A stretch of 37,580 bases of DNA from JBIOWF01 sp044868295 (GTDB taxonomy: Bacteria > Actinomycetota > Actinomycetes > Streptosporangiales > Streptosporangiaceae). Shown piece after piece: positions 15,839 to 24,554 of this stretch; the first letter of the stretch is position 1; each line of letters starts with the position of its first letter. The notes beneath the pieces were generated by a model. It was given only the letters and a program-made list of their open reading frames with translations, was not told the origin of the DNA and ran no database searches. Made by a program: the position numbers and the translations under genes. The stretch lies in NCBI GenBank assembly GCA_044868295.1, contig JBIOWF010000167.1:1-37580 (forward strand), written 5' to 3'.

Positions 15839-17581
15839 TCAGGATCCGTTCAAGAGGCGGAGCACCTGGGTGCGGGCCGGCCGGCTGAGGCCGTCGAGCA
15901 GCTGGTCAGCCAGGCCGTCGGAGGACGCCCGCAGCAGGCCCGCGGTGGTGGTGGGGCGCACGTAGCCGAGCACCGCGCACGCCCGCGTCACCGACATCGC
16001 TTCGATCAGCCGGACAGCGGTGGCGGACTCGGCGAGCGCGGTGACGATGCCGGCGGCGGTGCGGACATCGGTGTGTGCGAGGATCCGCGCGGCCTCGTCC
16101 GGCGACATGGCGCGCAGCAGCGCGGACGCGTCACCGAGACGCATGTAGTCCACCGCCCGCCCGGCCTTGACCGCGGACAGCATCTGCAGCACCGCTGCCG
16201 TCTCCCGTGGACTGGCCGCCATCGCGTCCAGCAGCCCACCGACCGTCCGTACCGGGACCGCCGTGAGGATCGAGGCGGCCTTGTTTCCGGGCAGCGCCAC
16301 CAGGATCGCCGCCGTGACCTGAGGCTCTGCCAATGTCAGCACGTCACCGGCGGCCTCCGGAGCCATTGTGGCGAAAAGCCGCGCGGCGGCCTCCGCCGCC
16401 ATGTCGGCGACCAACCGCGCCGCCTCTGCCGGGTCGAGCCTGCCGATGTCCGGCCGTGCCGCTCGTGGAGGGTCAAGCCTGCCGGTGCCGGGCCGTGCCG
16501 CTTGTGGAGGGTCAAGCCTGCCGGTGTCGGGCCGTGCCGCGTGCGGCGGGTTGGGCGTGCTGATGTCCGGCCGCGCTGCGTGCGGCGGGTCGTGTCTGCC
16601 GATGTCCGGCCGCGCTGTTCGTGATGGGTTGGGCCTGCTGACGTCCGGTGACTCCCTCGAACCGGATTTCGCAGGGCGGTGCGGCGTCGGCCCGCTGGGT
16701 TTCGACGGCGCGGGCGGCGGCACCTTCTCGGTCCTGGACTGCCCGTGTCTCTCCTGCCTGGCCGATGGGCCGGCGACGATCGATTTCAGGACGACGTGGA
16801 GCTCCTGCGCGTCCATCCGCAGAGCCGGGTCTTTGTGCAGCAGTCGTCTGACCGCGTCGGACAGCCGCCCAGGGTGAGTGGCGGGCGGGGGAGGGCGCTC
16901 CGTGATGGCCTTCATGGTCGCCAGGGCACTCTCGTGGAGAAAGGGGGAGTACCCCTCAAGCGCGAAGAAGAAGGTGACGCCGAGGGACCACAGGTCGGAG
17001 GGTGGGCCCAAGGAGCGGCCGTCGATCCGTTCCGGCGCCATGAATTCCAGCGTGCCGGTGAAGCCGTTGTGGGTGGTGAGGCTGCTCAGCCCGCCGATCT
17101 GAGCGATGCCGAAATCCACCAGGAACACCCTGCCCGTTTCACTGATCACGATATTGGCGGGCTTGACGTCACGATGGAGGACTTTCGCGTGGTGCGCGGC
17201 GGTCAGCGCGCCCAGCACGGGCAGGCCGATCCGGGCCAGCTCGCGCTCGGCGAGCCTGTCCTCCTCGATCAGGTCGAACAGCGAGCGGCCCTTGATGTAG
17301 GCCATGACGATCCAGGGACGGCCGTTCTCTTCGAAGACGTCGTAGATGTCGACGATGCCGGGGTCCTGGATGCTCGCCGCGGCGCGGGCCTCCCGCAGAA
17401 CCCTCTCCCGGCGTACGGACAGGCCTTCCCCGTGCTGGGCCAACACGAGCTCCTTGAGCGCGACGCGACGCCCGAGCACCATGTCGTCGGCCAGCCAGAC
17501 GGTGCCCATTCCGCCCCTGCCGAGCTTGGACGACAGCCGGTAGCGGTCGTTCACCAGGCGCCCGCCCGCCTCGGAAGCCAC
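15839..17581 (-). CDS. Ser/Thr protein kinase with 13-aa repeats and helical-repeat C-terminus
   Basis: A 580-aa Hanks-type kinase. The kinase domain (about 14-268) has the glycine loop GRGGMGTVW, Lys43 in VALKEL, the catalytic HRDVKPAN (His136-Asp138), DFG at 156-158 and APE at 182-184, so it should be active. A Pro-rich linker carries six 13-residue repeats (311-388, RPDIGRxDPPxAA type). The C-terminal 190 residues are short Ala-rich helices in pairs (MAPEAAGDVL, MSPDEAARIL), resembling the MgtE N-terminal or FliG-like superhelix used for protein contacts. There is no transmembrane segment, unlike PknB-type kinases. It starts 7 bases after the DUF4407 stop, so membrane association probably comes from that partner. 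Confidence 0.95.
   Translation of the reverse strand: MASEAGGRLVNDRYRLSSKLGRGGMGTVWLADDMVLGRRVALKELVLAQHGEGLSVRRERVLREARAAASIQDPGIVDIYDVFEENGRPWIVMAYIKGRSLFDLIEEDRLAERELARIGLPVLGALTAAHHAKVLHRDVKPANIVISETGRVFLVDFGIAQIGGLSSLTTHNGFTGTLEFMAPERIDGRSLGPPSDLWSLGVTFFFALEGYSPFLHESALATMKAITERPPPPATHPGRLSDAVRRLLHKDPALRMDAQELHVVLKSIVAGPSARQERHGQSRTEKVPPPAPSKPSGPTPHRPAKSGSRESPDVSRPNPSRTARPDIGRHDPPHAARPDISTPNPPHAARPDTGRLDPPQAARPGTGRLDPPRAARPDIGRLDPAEAARLVADMAAEAAARLFATMAPEAAGDVLTLAEPQVTAAILVALPGNKAASILTAVPVRTVGGLLDAMAASPRETAAVLQMLSAVKAGRAVDYMRLGDASALLRAMSPDEAARILAHTDVRTAAGIVTALAESATAVRLIEAMSVTRACAVLGYVRPTTTAGLLRASSDGLADQLLDGLSRPARTQVLRLLNGS
16418..16651 (-). repeat. 39-bp tandem repeat coding the kinase linker (six units)
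   Basis: Six head-to-tail 39-base units encode 13-residue repeats of the form RPD-x-x-R-x-(D/N)-PP-x-AA (residues 311-388). Units differ by point changes, with the outermost most diverged. The copy number may vary between strains. The linker is likely extended and flexible. Confidence 0.85.
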
Positions 17582-17588
17582 CGGCGGC

Positions 17589-18977
17589 TCAGTAGTCGTC
17601 GTCGGGGAAGAGTTCGAATCCGCGGGAGCGGTCGCCGGCCGATCTGGGCGCCTCCGCGGTGCGGGTCATGCGGAGGTCCGGCATCTCACGCAGCGCCTCG
17701 TCCTCCAGGGATCCGTACTCGTGACTCGAGTCCGCCGGGTCGAACATGGCCGGCTGGACCAGCGTGTGCGGTCCGGGCGGCGGCGCCGGAGTGGTGCCCG
17801 CGTGCTCGGCTTCGGGTTCCGGGGTGGCCTGTCGGTGCCAGATGTCCTGTATGGCCGAGGCCCCGCGAGGAGCGTCCGGTCGCGGTCGCGGGGCGAAGCT
17901 GTCTCGTACGTCCCGGAACTCCTGCCGGGCCACGAGCGCGAGGACTCTCTCGTAGTTACCGGGCTTCTGCATCAGCTTGACCGCCACCGGCAGGCACTCG
18001 ATCAGCAGGAAGAGCAGGAAGAGAAGCAGCCGGGCTACGTTGAGGGTGAAATCCTCACCGGATACCTCGTTGAGCGCCCGCAGCCTGATCAGCAGCCCGT
18101 TGATGGCCTTGTTCTCGGCGTCGAACGACTCCTCCAGGTCGCTCTGCCGTCGCACGGCGGCGTCGAGTTGCGCCTGGAACTTGGGCAGGTCGGCCTTCGC
18201 CGCGTCGAGCCGGACCTGCCGGGCGTTCTCGTCGGTGGCCGTGAGCTCCTTCTTCCGGCGCTCGATCTGTCCATTGATCTTGTCGACTCGGGCCTTGGCC
18301 TTGTCGTAGGCGCTCTTGCTGGCCTGGGCGAGGACGCCTTCGCCCTTGCGGGGGCAGGTGGGCCCGCCGTAGAGCTGGCACTGCCACTCGTCGTAGTGCT
18401 TCTTGGCCTGGACCTGCTGGGCGTCACGTTCCGCGGTCAGCGACTTGATCTTCGGGTCCCGGGCCGGGTCCTGCGGCACGTCCCCCTCAGCGGTGATCAC
18501 TTTCTGCTGGTCCGCCACTGCCTGCCTGAGCCGGGCGATCTCCTGGCCGACGGTGCCCTTCTTCTGTTCCGCGAGGAACGCGTTGGCGCGATCCTGCTTG
18601 ATTTGGACGATCTGGGCGTCGATCTCGGCCTTGAAGATCTGCAGGACCAGCGGGGTGGAGATGACCGCGCCGAGCAGTACGGCCATGAGGATCCGGGGTA
18701 CCGCCAGCCGCCACCGGCGCGGTCCGTCGGTCTGGATGGAGCCGACCAGCCATCGATCGAGGCTCAGGATGGCCATGCCCCAGATGAGGCTGGCCGGGAT
18801 GGCGATGAAGACGCTGACGCCGAGAGCGCTGTTCAGCGCGAACGCCATCGAGATGGTGGCCAGCACGCTGGTGGTGAGAACCGCCCCGCCTATGCCCTCG
18901 AATTTGCCGCGTTCGCTGGGACAGCGCTCGAGTATCTCTGGCCGAGCGCCGGACAGGGCAATCAGAAACTTCCTCAT
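17589..18977 (-). CDS. DUF4407-type membrane protein with long coiled coil
   Basis: A protein of about 462 aa. Three membrane helices lie near the N-terminus (GAVLTTSVLATISMAF, FIAIPASLIWGMAIL, ILMAVLLGAVISTPLVL), followed by about 200 residues of charged coiled coil (KQDRANAFLAEQKK, QIERRKKEL, LDAAVRRQSDLEESF) interrupted by a small Cys pair (WQCQLYGGPTC), then a fourth helix (LLLFLLFLLIECLPVAVKL) and a Pro-rich, acidic cytoplasmic tail. This matches the DUF4407 layout. The function is not established; a sensor or scaffold is plausible. The ATG at 18977 follows GGAGAGGG. It is first in an operon with the kinase, and the kinase is the obvious partner. Confidence 0.86.
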   Translation of the reverse strand: MRKFLIALSGARPEILERCPSERGKFEGIGGAVLTTSVLATISMAFALNSALGVSVFIAIPASLIWGMAILSLDRWLVGSIQTDGPRRWRLAVPRILMAVLLGAVISTPLVLQIFKAEIDAQIVQIKQDRANAFLAEQKKGTVGQEIARLRQAVADQQKVITAEGDVPQDPARDPKIKSLTAERDAQQVQAKKHYDEWQCQLYGGPTCPRKGEGVLAQASKSAYDKAKARVDKINGQIERRKKELTATDENARQVRLDAAKADLPKFQAQLDAAVRRQSDLEESFDAENKAINGLLIRLRALNEVSGEDFTLNVARLLLFLLFLLIECLPVAVKLMQKPGNYERVLALVARQEFRDVRDSFAPRPRPDAPRGASAIQDIWHRQATPEPEAEHAGTTPAPPPGPHTLVQPAMFDPADSSHEYGSLEDEALREMPDLRMTRTAEAPRSAGDRSRGFELFPDDDY

Positions 18978-19049
18978 ATATTCCCTCTCCGGAATCGCCC
19001 GTCTCCTCAGGCCGCACACATCCTAATCATTCGGGACGCAGGCTCGGGT

Positions 19050-19079
19050 ACGTAGCGGGACCAAACTACCCACGTAGCG
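19050..19079. promoter_or_regulatory. Direct repeat ACGTAGCG, 22 bp apart, in the divergent promoter region
   Basis: ACGTAGCG occurs at 19050-19057 and 19072-19079, two helical turns apart, in the 255-base gap between the DUF4407 and vWA-like genes. A possible -10 for the DUF4407 operon (TAGGAT on the minus strand, 19020-19025) lies beside it. A shared operator controlling both halves of the system is a reasonable guess. Confidence 0.33.
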
Positions 19080-19232
19080 AGATATGGTCATTCAGCATGG
19101 TGGCGAACATGTGGCAGCGAACCAATTGTTATAGACATGTCCCGAAACCCGTTCTGGAGCTCCAATCGATGGCGGGGGTCGTCGCACGGGAATCGATGAC
19201 GATTTCATTGAGACGCATAGCGGGAGCCGTAG

Positions 19233-20669
19233 TTGATTGAGTCTGGTGAGGACCTGCTCCGCAAAGCCCTCGCCGGGGCGATGGCCGACCTCACCGACTT
19301 CGGGTCCCTGACCGTGGTCGACGTCGCCGCCGAGGGCATCGCCACCTTCGACCTGCACCGCGACGGCACCGGCACGCCGCGTGGCCGGGGCAGGCCGATG
19401 ACGCGCTGGTCGGACCTGGCCGGTGAGGCGGAATGGGACGGCACCGACGAATCCTCGGCCAGGCTCGCCGTTCTCAACGCCGTGACAACGCCCACGGACG
19501 CTCCGGTGATCCTGGTCTGCTCGTTCCCCGGCGGCGCGAAGACCGATCGGGCCATGGAATGGCTGCGCGCCGCTCATCCGGGGACCCCCGCCTTCACCTC
19601 GGCCGACGTGCGGGTCGACGCGCTTCTCCGCGAGGTCATCACGGACGAGCCGCTGCGCAGGCCGTACGACCTGGTCGTGCTGAGGTGGTACGCGGCGACG
19701 AGCCGGCTCGAGTTCTCCTGCCGTCCACTGTTCGCGATCGAGGCGCGGTGTGGTGATCTGGTCGAGTTCGACGTCCGCTGCGAGCCGAGCGACGAGCGGG
19801 GCACGGTGTTCGCGGTCGTGGCCTGGCAGGATCGGCGACCGAGCCTGGTGTCGATCCACACGGCGAGGCTCCCGCCCGGACGTCATGAGATCGTCGCGGA
19901 GCTGGAGCGGCCCGGCCGGGTCCGCTTCCACGGCCTGCCCGGCCTCGTGCGGGACGACCGTGACTGGGCCGAACTGGTCGCCTTGGTGCCGCCCCGGTTC
20001 GATCCCGCTCCGCAGTCGGCGCATCTCATCTGCGCGGCGGAGGTCGGCGCGGCCGACGGTCAGTTCCGCGAGCGGCTCAGGCGGATCGGGCAGATGATCA
20101 CAGCGATGTCCGGCGAGCTCTCGGGCCGGCTGAAGGTCTCGCTGGTCACCTACGCCACGCATTCGTTCGAGCGGGGGGCCCCGGAAGAACCGGTCAACGT
20201 CGTGGATTGGCGGGTCTCTCCGGAGCACGCCCAGACCTCCCTGAAGCACCTGGAGGAACGCCACGAGCGGGGAACCGTGAAGCACGGCTATCCCTACGCG
20301 GCGCAACTCGAGGACATGCTCGCCGAAGTGGCGCGCCGGCTCGGCGCCGGCGGCCCGGAACGGACGGTGCTGCTCACCGTCGGGAACCGGCCGCCGCATC
20401 CTCCCCGGGCGCACCGGTCCGAGATCCTGCCCTGTCCGCACCGGCACGACTGGGAACAGGAGCTGCGGCGACTCGCGCAGCACCCGGATCTGACATTCGG
20501 GGCGATCTGCGACCAGCCCGCGGAGCGGGCCGGCCCCGTCTGGTCCCATCTGGGCAGGGACGCACTGGCCCACCTCGATGCGGTGGACGTCCGAAATCTC
20601 GGCGCCGACCTCGGCCTGGTGGCGCCGCGGATCCAGCGAATCCCCTTCCCGCTGATCGAGACGCCGTGA
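19233..20669 (+). CDS. Degenerate vWA-like protein (adaptor of the GTPase system)
   Basis: A 478-aa soluble protein. Residues 1-250 are mixed alpha/beta with a beta-rich middle (FAVVAWQDRRPSLVSIHTARL). Residues 262-470 look like a von Willebrand A fold: a first strand AHLICAAEVG, a helix of about 25 residues, a second strand KVSLVTYATHSF and later RTVLLTVGNRPPHPP. The metal-site DxSxS normally present after the first strand is replaced by AAEVG, so metal-dependent adhesion is unlikely. TTG at 19233 is the start, supported by GGGAG 8 bases upstream. It is the first gene of the plus-strand operon, 57 bases before the GTPase. I assign it as an adaptor by fold and context only. Confidence 0.7.
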   Translation: MIESGEDLLRKALAGAMADLTDFGSLTVVDVAAEGIATFDLHRDGTGTPRGRGRPMTRWSDLAGEAEWDGTDESSARLAVLNAVTTPTDAPVILVCSFPGGAKTDRAMEWLRAAHPGTPAFTSADVRVDALLREVITDEPLRRPYDLVVLRWYAATSRLEFSCRPLFAIEARCGDLVEFDVRCEPSDERGTVFAVVAWQDRRPSLVSIHTARLPPGRHEIVAELERPGRVRFHGLPGLVRDDRDWAELVALVPPRFDPAPQSAHLICAAEVGAADGQFRERLRRIGQMITAMSGELSGRLKVSLVTYATHSFERGAPEEPVNVVDWRVSPEHAQTSLKHLEERHERGTVKHGYPYAAQLEDMLAEVARRLGAGGPERTVLLTVGNRPPHPPRAHRSEILPCPHRHDWEQELRRLAQHPDLTFGAICDQPAERAGPVWSHLGRDALAHLDAVDVRNLGADLGLVAPRIQRIPFPLIETP

Positions 20670-20726
20670 TCGCGACCTCGAGCGGCCAGACCTCAGCGAA
20701 CGGCGAGATATCGGTGAACGGATGGA

Positions 20727-21755
20727 ATGAGGCCCTCTGTGCGCGCTGACTTGGGACAACCGGTGCATCCTGATAACAACATCGCGATATGGGGCGCTCC
20801 GGGTAGCGGCAAGACCACGTTCCTCGCCGCCCTCAACATCGCGCTCATCCTGAAGGAGGGCCCTTGGAGAGTCATCGGCGGTGACGGCCCCTCCCGCGAC
20901 TTCCTCATCGAGATGACCGCGGAACTGTCCCAGCACCAGCGGTTCCCCGTGGCGACCGGGGCGTTGGGCCACTACCGCTGGTTCCTGAGCAGGCAACCCG
21001 AACCGCGGCGGAGAATCTGGGGTCGCAGGCGGAAAACCGCCCGTGCCCAGAAGATCGGCCTCGATGTGCTGGACGCGCCGGGCGGCTTCTTCCGCGCCGA
21101 GCGCGCCGGTTACGGCCCCGAGCGGGAGGAACTGCTCGACAACCTGGCCCTCAGCAGAGGCATCGTCTACCTCTTCGACCCGATCAGAGAGTTCACGGAC
21201 GGCGACGCGTTCGCCTATCTGCACGGTGTCCTGGCCGATCTCGCCGGGCGAATGCTCGCCACGGACGAGTTCGACGACGGCATGCTGCCGCATCATCTGG
21301 CGGTCTGCGTGACCAAATTCGACGAGCTCAGAGTGCTGGAAACGGTCGAGAAGCTGAGATTGCTCGCACCCGATCCCGAAGATCCCTACGGGTTTCCCCG
21401 GGTCGACGACGACGACGCGGAGGAACTGTTCCGGGAATTGTGCGCCGTATCGGCCAGCGGTAACGCGAAAATGGTATTGCCTGCGCTGAAACAATTTTTC
21501 CGGCCTGACCGAATCAAGTTCTTCGTGACCTCGTCGATCGGTTTCTATCTGGATCCCATGAAGGGTGTCTTCGATCCGGACGATTTCCAGAACCTCATTC
21601 CGGAGGCGTCCGGCGGGCCGGGCGGTCACGGGAGCGCCGGCCCCGTGTCCGGCAACAGGTTCAGGATCCGCGGCCCGGCGCATCCGATCAACGTGATGGA
21701 GCCGATGCTCTGGCTCGGCCAGCGGCTGTCCTCCAATGGGGAGGTGGACGGATGA
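20727..21755 (+). CDS. P-loop GTPase, core of the GAP1-type system
   Basis: A 342-aa NTPase with GTPase signatures: Walker A GAPGSGKTT (23-31), the G3-like LDAPGG (115-120, Asp116), the G4-like TKFD (196-199) in a VCVTKFDEL strand, and a G5-like VTSSIGF further on. Together these point to GTP specificity. The Arg-rich segment RRRIWGRRRK (94-103) between G1 and G3 could contact nucleic acid or membrane lipid. No transmembrane region. This type is found in actinobacterial operons with vWA proteins and GAP1-like proteins (from memory, not verified). The ATG at 20727 has only a weak GGA-rich site. Its stop overlaps the next start (ATGA), so both are translationally coupled. Confidence 0.88.
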   Translation: MRPSVRADLGQPVHPDNNIAIWGAPGSGKTTFLAALNIALILKEGPWRVIGGDGPSRDFLIEMTAELSQHQRFPVATGALGHYRWFLSRQPEPRRRIWGRRRKTARAQKIGLDVLDAPGGFFRAERAGYGPEREELLDNLALSRGIVYLFDPIREFTDGDAFAYLHGVLADLAGRMLATDEFDDGMLPHHLAVCVTKFDELRVLETVEKLRLLAPDPEDPYGFPRVDDDDAEELFRELCAVSASGNAKMVLPALKQFFRPDRIKFFVTSSIGFYLDPMKGVFDPDDFQNLIPEASGGPGGHGSAGPVSGNRFRIRGPAHPINVMEPMLWLGQRLSSNGEVDG

Positions 21756-23365
21756 GCCGCAAGGTCAGAATCGTCGCCGAGTGGGCGGTCTGGGGAAAGC
21801 CGCCCGGCACGCGGGACGACTACGGGATCCGGGACTGCAGCCGGGGACGACTCAGCCGCGACGACTTCGGCGAGATCGTGACCCGGTACGCGCCGGGAAC
21901 ACTCGCGGACCTGCCGCAGGCGACGATCAGCTGGGTCGGCGGGGGCGACCGGGCTCATATCGGCCTGGCCGTCCAGGACTGGTCCGGCCAGCAGGACGGG
22001 CTGGGCCGGGACATCGCGGTCACCCGCTACTTCTGCGTCCCCTATGCCCAGGTCGCCGACGGGCCGGTCACCTACGAGGCGCTCTATCACGCGTTTCGCG
22101 ACTGTACGCGACCGGTGGACGGCCTGTTCGCGGCGGAAGTCCCCGTGCTCGATCCCGAGAAGATCGCGGGGATGGTCGACGAGACGGCGATGGACGCGGC
22201 GGCGCTCCTGCTGACCGACCGACAGGTCTGCCTCGTCCGGGGCGAGTCCGTCCCGATGCTCGACCGGCTGCGGTTTCTGGACACGGTGGCCGCGCTTCTG
22301 CCGTACGGCCTGCGGACCAAGCTGACCGCCTCGACCTGGACCGACAGCTCGGCCAGGCACCGGATCAAGCTCTCGTTCGCCAAGCATGCCAGGGACGGGG
22401 CCTACTCGGTCACCTGGGGAGCTCAGAGCGTCCCCTACGACTGCGACGAGAGCGCCAAGCGCTATTACGACCTGCTGGCCGGTCACTCGCCCGGAGAGCT
22501 CGTCAGCAGGCTCGCCGGATATCTCGAACCGATGTCCTTCCGGGATGCTCCGTCCCTGGCACCCGCGCTGCTCGACGACACCAACCGAACGCAGGTGCAC
22601 ACATCCTGGGAAGTCCCCACGCCGTCCCATGACGATCTCGCCGCCACCCTGAAGCACGCGTCGCATCTCAACGAGGCTCGCCGGAGAGAGGCGCTCCAGA
22701 GATGGCAGACCGTGGAGTTGGTCGAAGCCGCCGCGCGAGAACCGTTCGAACTGGAGATCGTAAGCGTCGTCTGCCGAGAGATCACCGCCCGCGGTGGCGC
22801 CGCGGGCGCCGAGGATCCCGGGATCGCCTCGGCGCTGCGCGACCACGACTACCTCACGGTCATGATCGAAAGCCTCTATCCGGAAGACGGAGCGGCCCGG
22901 TACGCCGCGCTCCGGGCCCTGCTGGTCGCGGCCTACGGACAGTCCTTGAGTCCCAAGGCGTTCGAGGAGGTCGTCGGCTATCCACCCGTACCGCAGTCGG
23001 CGTCGCTGATCGCCGCGGCCGCGAGTCTGTACGGGCCGGGTGCGGAAGCCGTCCTGATGCAGGCCATCCTGCGCCACGCGCGGCTCGGCCCGGGTCTCAT
23101 GCGGCGTGTGCGCGCGGAGCTGTCCGCCCCGGCGCCCGGCAGGTCATCCACCCCCGAGCCGCCACCCACGCAGGACTATCTGCGACACCACGTAGGCGAG
23201 CACGAGAACGCCCGATCCAGGTGGCCACCGCGGCCCGGATTGGGCCGCCTCGTAGGGCGAGTATGGCGAGTATGGCGCGGGTGGTCGATCTTTCTGCGTG
23301 CCGCGGTCGTTATCGGGGTTGCCCTGGCAGCCGTGATCTGGGTCTATCTCATCTTCTTCGGGTGA
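21752..23365 (+). CDS. GAP1-like GTPase-associated protein, membrane-anchored
   Basis: A 537-aa protein starting inside the GTPase stop codon. The N-terminal region of about 230 residues (AEWAVWGKPPGTRDDYGIRD, TISWVGGGDRAHIGLAVQ, VTRYFCVPYAQVA, LLPYGLRTKLTASTW) is shared almost motif by motif with the next gene. This, and its position behind a GTPase, is the basis for the GAP1-like (GTPase-associated protein 1) call; from memory such proteins have N, M and C modules. The middle is helical. The C-terminus has an Arg-rich stretch and one transmembrane helix (FLRAAVVIGVALAAVIWVYL) that would anchor it with the bulk in the cytoplasm. Enzymatic activity is not evident. Confidence 0.72.
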   Translation: MSRKVRIVAEWAVWGKPPGTRDDYGIRDCSRGRLSRDDFGEIVTRYAPGTLADLPQATISWVGGGDRAHIGLAVQDWSGQQDGLGRDIAVTRYFCVPYAQVADGPVTYEALYHAFRDCTRPVDGLFAAEVPVLDPEKIAGMVDETAMDAAALLLTDRQVCLVRGESVPMLDRLRFLDTVAALLPYGLRTKLTASTWTDSSARHRIKLSFAKHARDGAYSVTWGAQSVPYDCDESAKRYYDLLAGHSPGELVSRLAGYLEPMSFRDAPSLAPALLDDTNRTQVHTSWEVPTPSHDDLAATLKHASHLNEARRREALQRWQTVELVEAAAREPFELEIVSVVCREITARGGAAGAEDPGIASALRDHDYLTVMIESLYPEDGAARYAALRALLVAAYGQSLSPKAFEEVVGYPPVPQSASLIAAAASLYGPGAEAVLMQAILRHARLGPGLMRRVRAELSAPAPGRSSTPEPPPTQDYLRHHVGEHENARSRWPPRPGLGRLVGRVWRVWRGWSIFLRAAVVIGVALAAVIWVYLIFFG

Positions 23366-23369
23366 CGAC

Positions 23370-24554
23370 GTGTCTGGCGAGGTTCCGTTGACCGTGCGAG
23401 TCACCGCCGAGTGGGCGCTGTGGGGGAAGCGGCCGGGCACCCGGGACGGGGACGAGATCCTGGCCTGCAGTCAGGGACTGTTCAGCCGCGACGACTTCGG
23501 CGAGATCATGTCCCGGTACGCGCTGGGAACCCTGGCCGACCTGCCGCAGGTGACGTTCAGCTGGGTCGGCGGCGGCCTGAGCGCACATCTCGGCATGGCC
23601 GTCCAGGAGTGGTCCGATCAGCGGGACGGGCTGGGCCGGGACATCGCGGTCACCCGCTATTGCTGCGTGCCCTATGCCCAGATCGCCAAGGGCCCGGTGT
23701 CCTATGCGGAGCTCCATCGCGCGCTCGGCGGCCGCGTCCTGCCGGTGGACGGCCCGCTCACGGTCGACGTGCCCCCGCTCGATCTCGAGTCAGCCGCCGG
23801 CGCCGTCGATGAGACCGTCATCGGCGCGGCGGCGCTGCTGCTCACCGGGGCGCCGGTTTGCGTGTTGAACGGGGAGAACGTGCCGCTGGCCGATCGGCTG
23901 ACGTTCCTCGACGCGGTGGCGTCGCTGCTCCCGTACGGCTTCCGGGCCAAGCTGACCGCCTCCACCTGGACCAACAGCGCCACACGGCACCGGATCAGAC
24001 TGTCGTTCGCCAGGCACGCCCCGGCTGGGGCGCATTCGATCTCCTGGGGCCGCCCGGCGCGGCCCTCCGACGGTCAGGACATCGCACAGCGTTTCTACGA
24101 CACGCTGACGAAGCGGGACAAGCTCTCCGAGCTGGTAGCGGACTTCGCCCGAAGGACCGAACCCAAGTCGATGACCGCGGAGGACCTTTCCGGGATCCTC
24201 ACTCTGGTCGGCGAACACGGCGCGCCGCCCCGGCCGGAACAGCCCGCGACGCGGACCCGGAGGCTTCAGCCCGGCGATCCGGAAATCGAGATCCAACGGC
24301 ATTTCGCCGTGCTGGCCGCCGAATACGGGACGGTCATCGATCGCCCCGCGCTGGAGGAGATCGTCCTTTCGTGGCCGGAACGGCCGCCGGCCCCACTGCT
24401 CGCCGCGTTGGCGCTGCTGTGCGCGCCCGATGCCCGCCGGCTCCTCATCGAGAGCGTCTTTCTCAGCCTCCTCCGCCAGGACGGCATCGCCCCCGTGACC
24501 CTGGACCGGATAAGGGGCGAACTCGGCGATTCGGCCCGGGGCGGCCACCACTGA
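23370..24554 (+). CDS. GAP1-like paralogue without membrane anchor
   Basis: A 394-aa protein, paralogue of the preceding gene and starting with GTG 4 bases after its stop. The same blocks recur: VTAEWALWGKRPGTRDGDE, TFSWVGGGLSAHLGM, VTRYCCVPYAQIA, LLPYGFRAKLTASTWTN. It lacks the C-terminal Arg-rich segment and transmembrane helix and has a shorter helical middle. The pair is a tandem duplication, probably of two cooperating subunits, one membrane-bound and one soluble. It is the last gene of the operon; about 500 bases without a gene follow. No catalytic motif was recognised. Confidence 0.72.
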   Translation: MSGEVPLTVRVTAEWALWGKRPGTRDGDEILACSQGLFSRDDFGEIMSRYALGTLADLPQVTFSWVGGGLSAHLGMAVQEWSDQRDGLGRDIAVTRYCCVPYAQIAKGPVSYAELHRALGGRVLPVDGPLTVDVPPLDLESAAGAVDETVIGAAALLLTGAPVCVLNGENVPLADRLTFLDAVASLLPYGFRAKLTASTWTNSATRHRIRLSFARHAPAGAHSISWGRPARPSDGQDIAQRFYDTLTKRDKLSELVADFARRTEPKSMTAEDLSGILTLVGEHGAPPRPEQPATRTRRLQPGDPEIEIQRHFAVLAAEYGTVIDRPALEEIVLSWPERPPAPLLAALALLCAPDARRLLIESVFLSLLRQDGIAPVTLDRIRGELGDSARGGHH

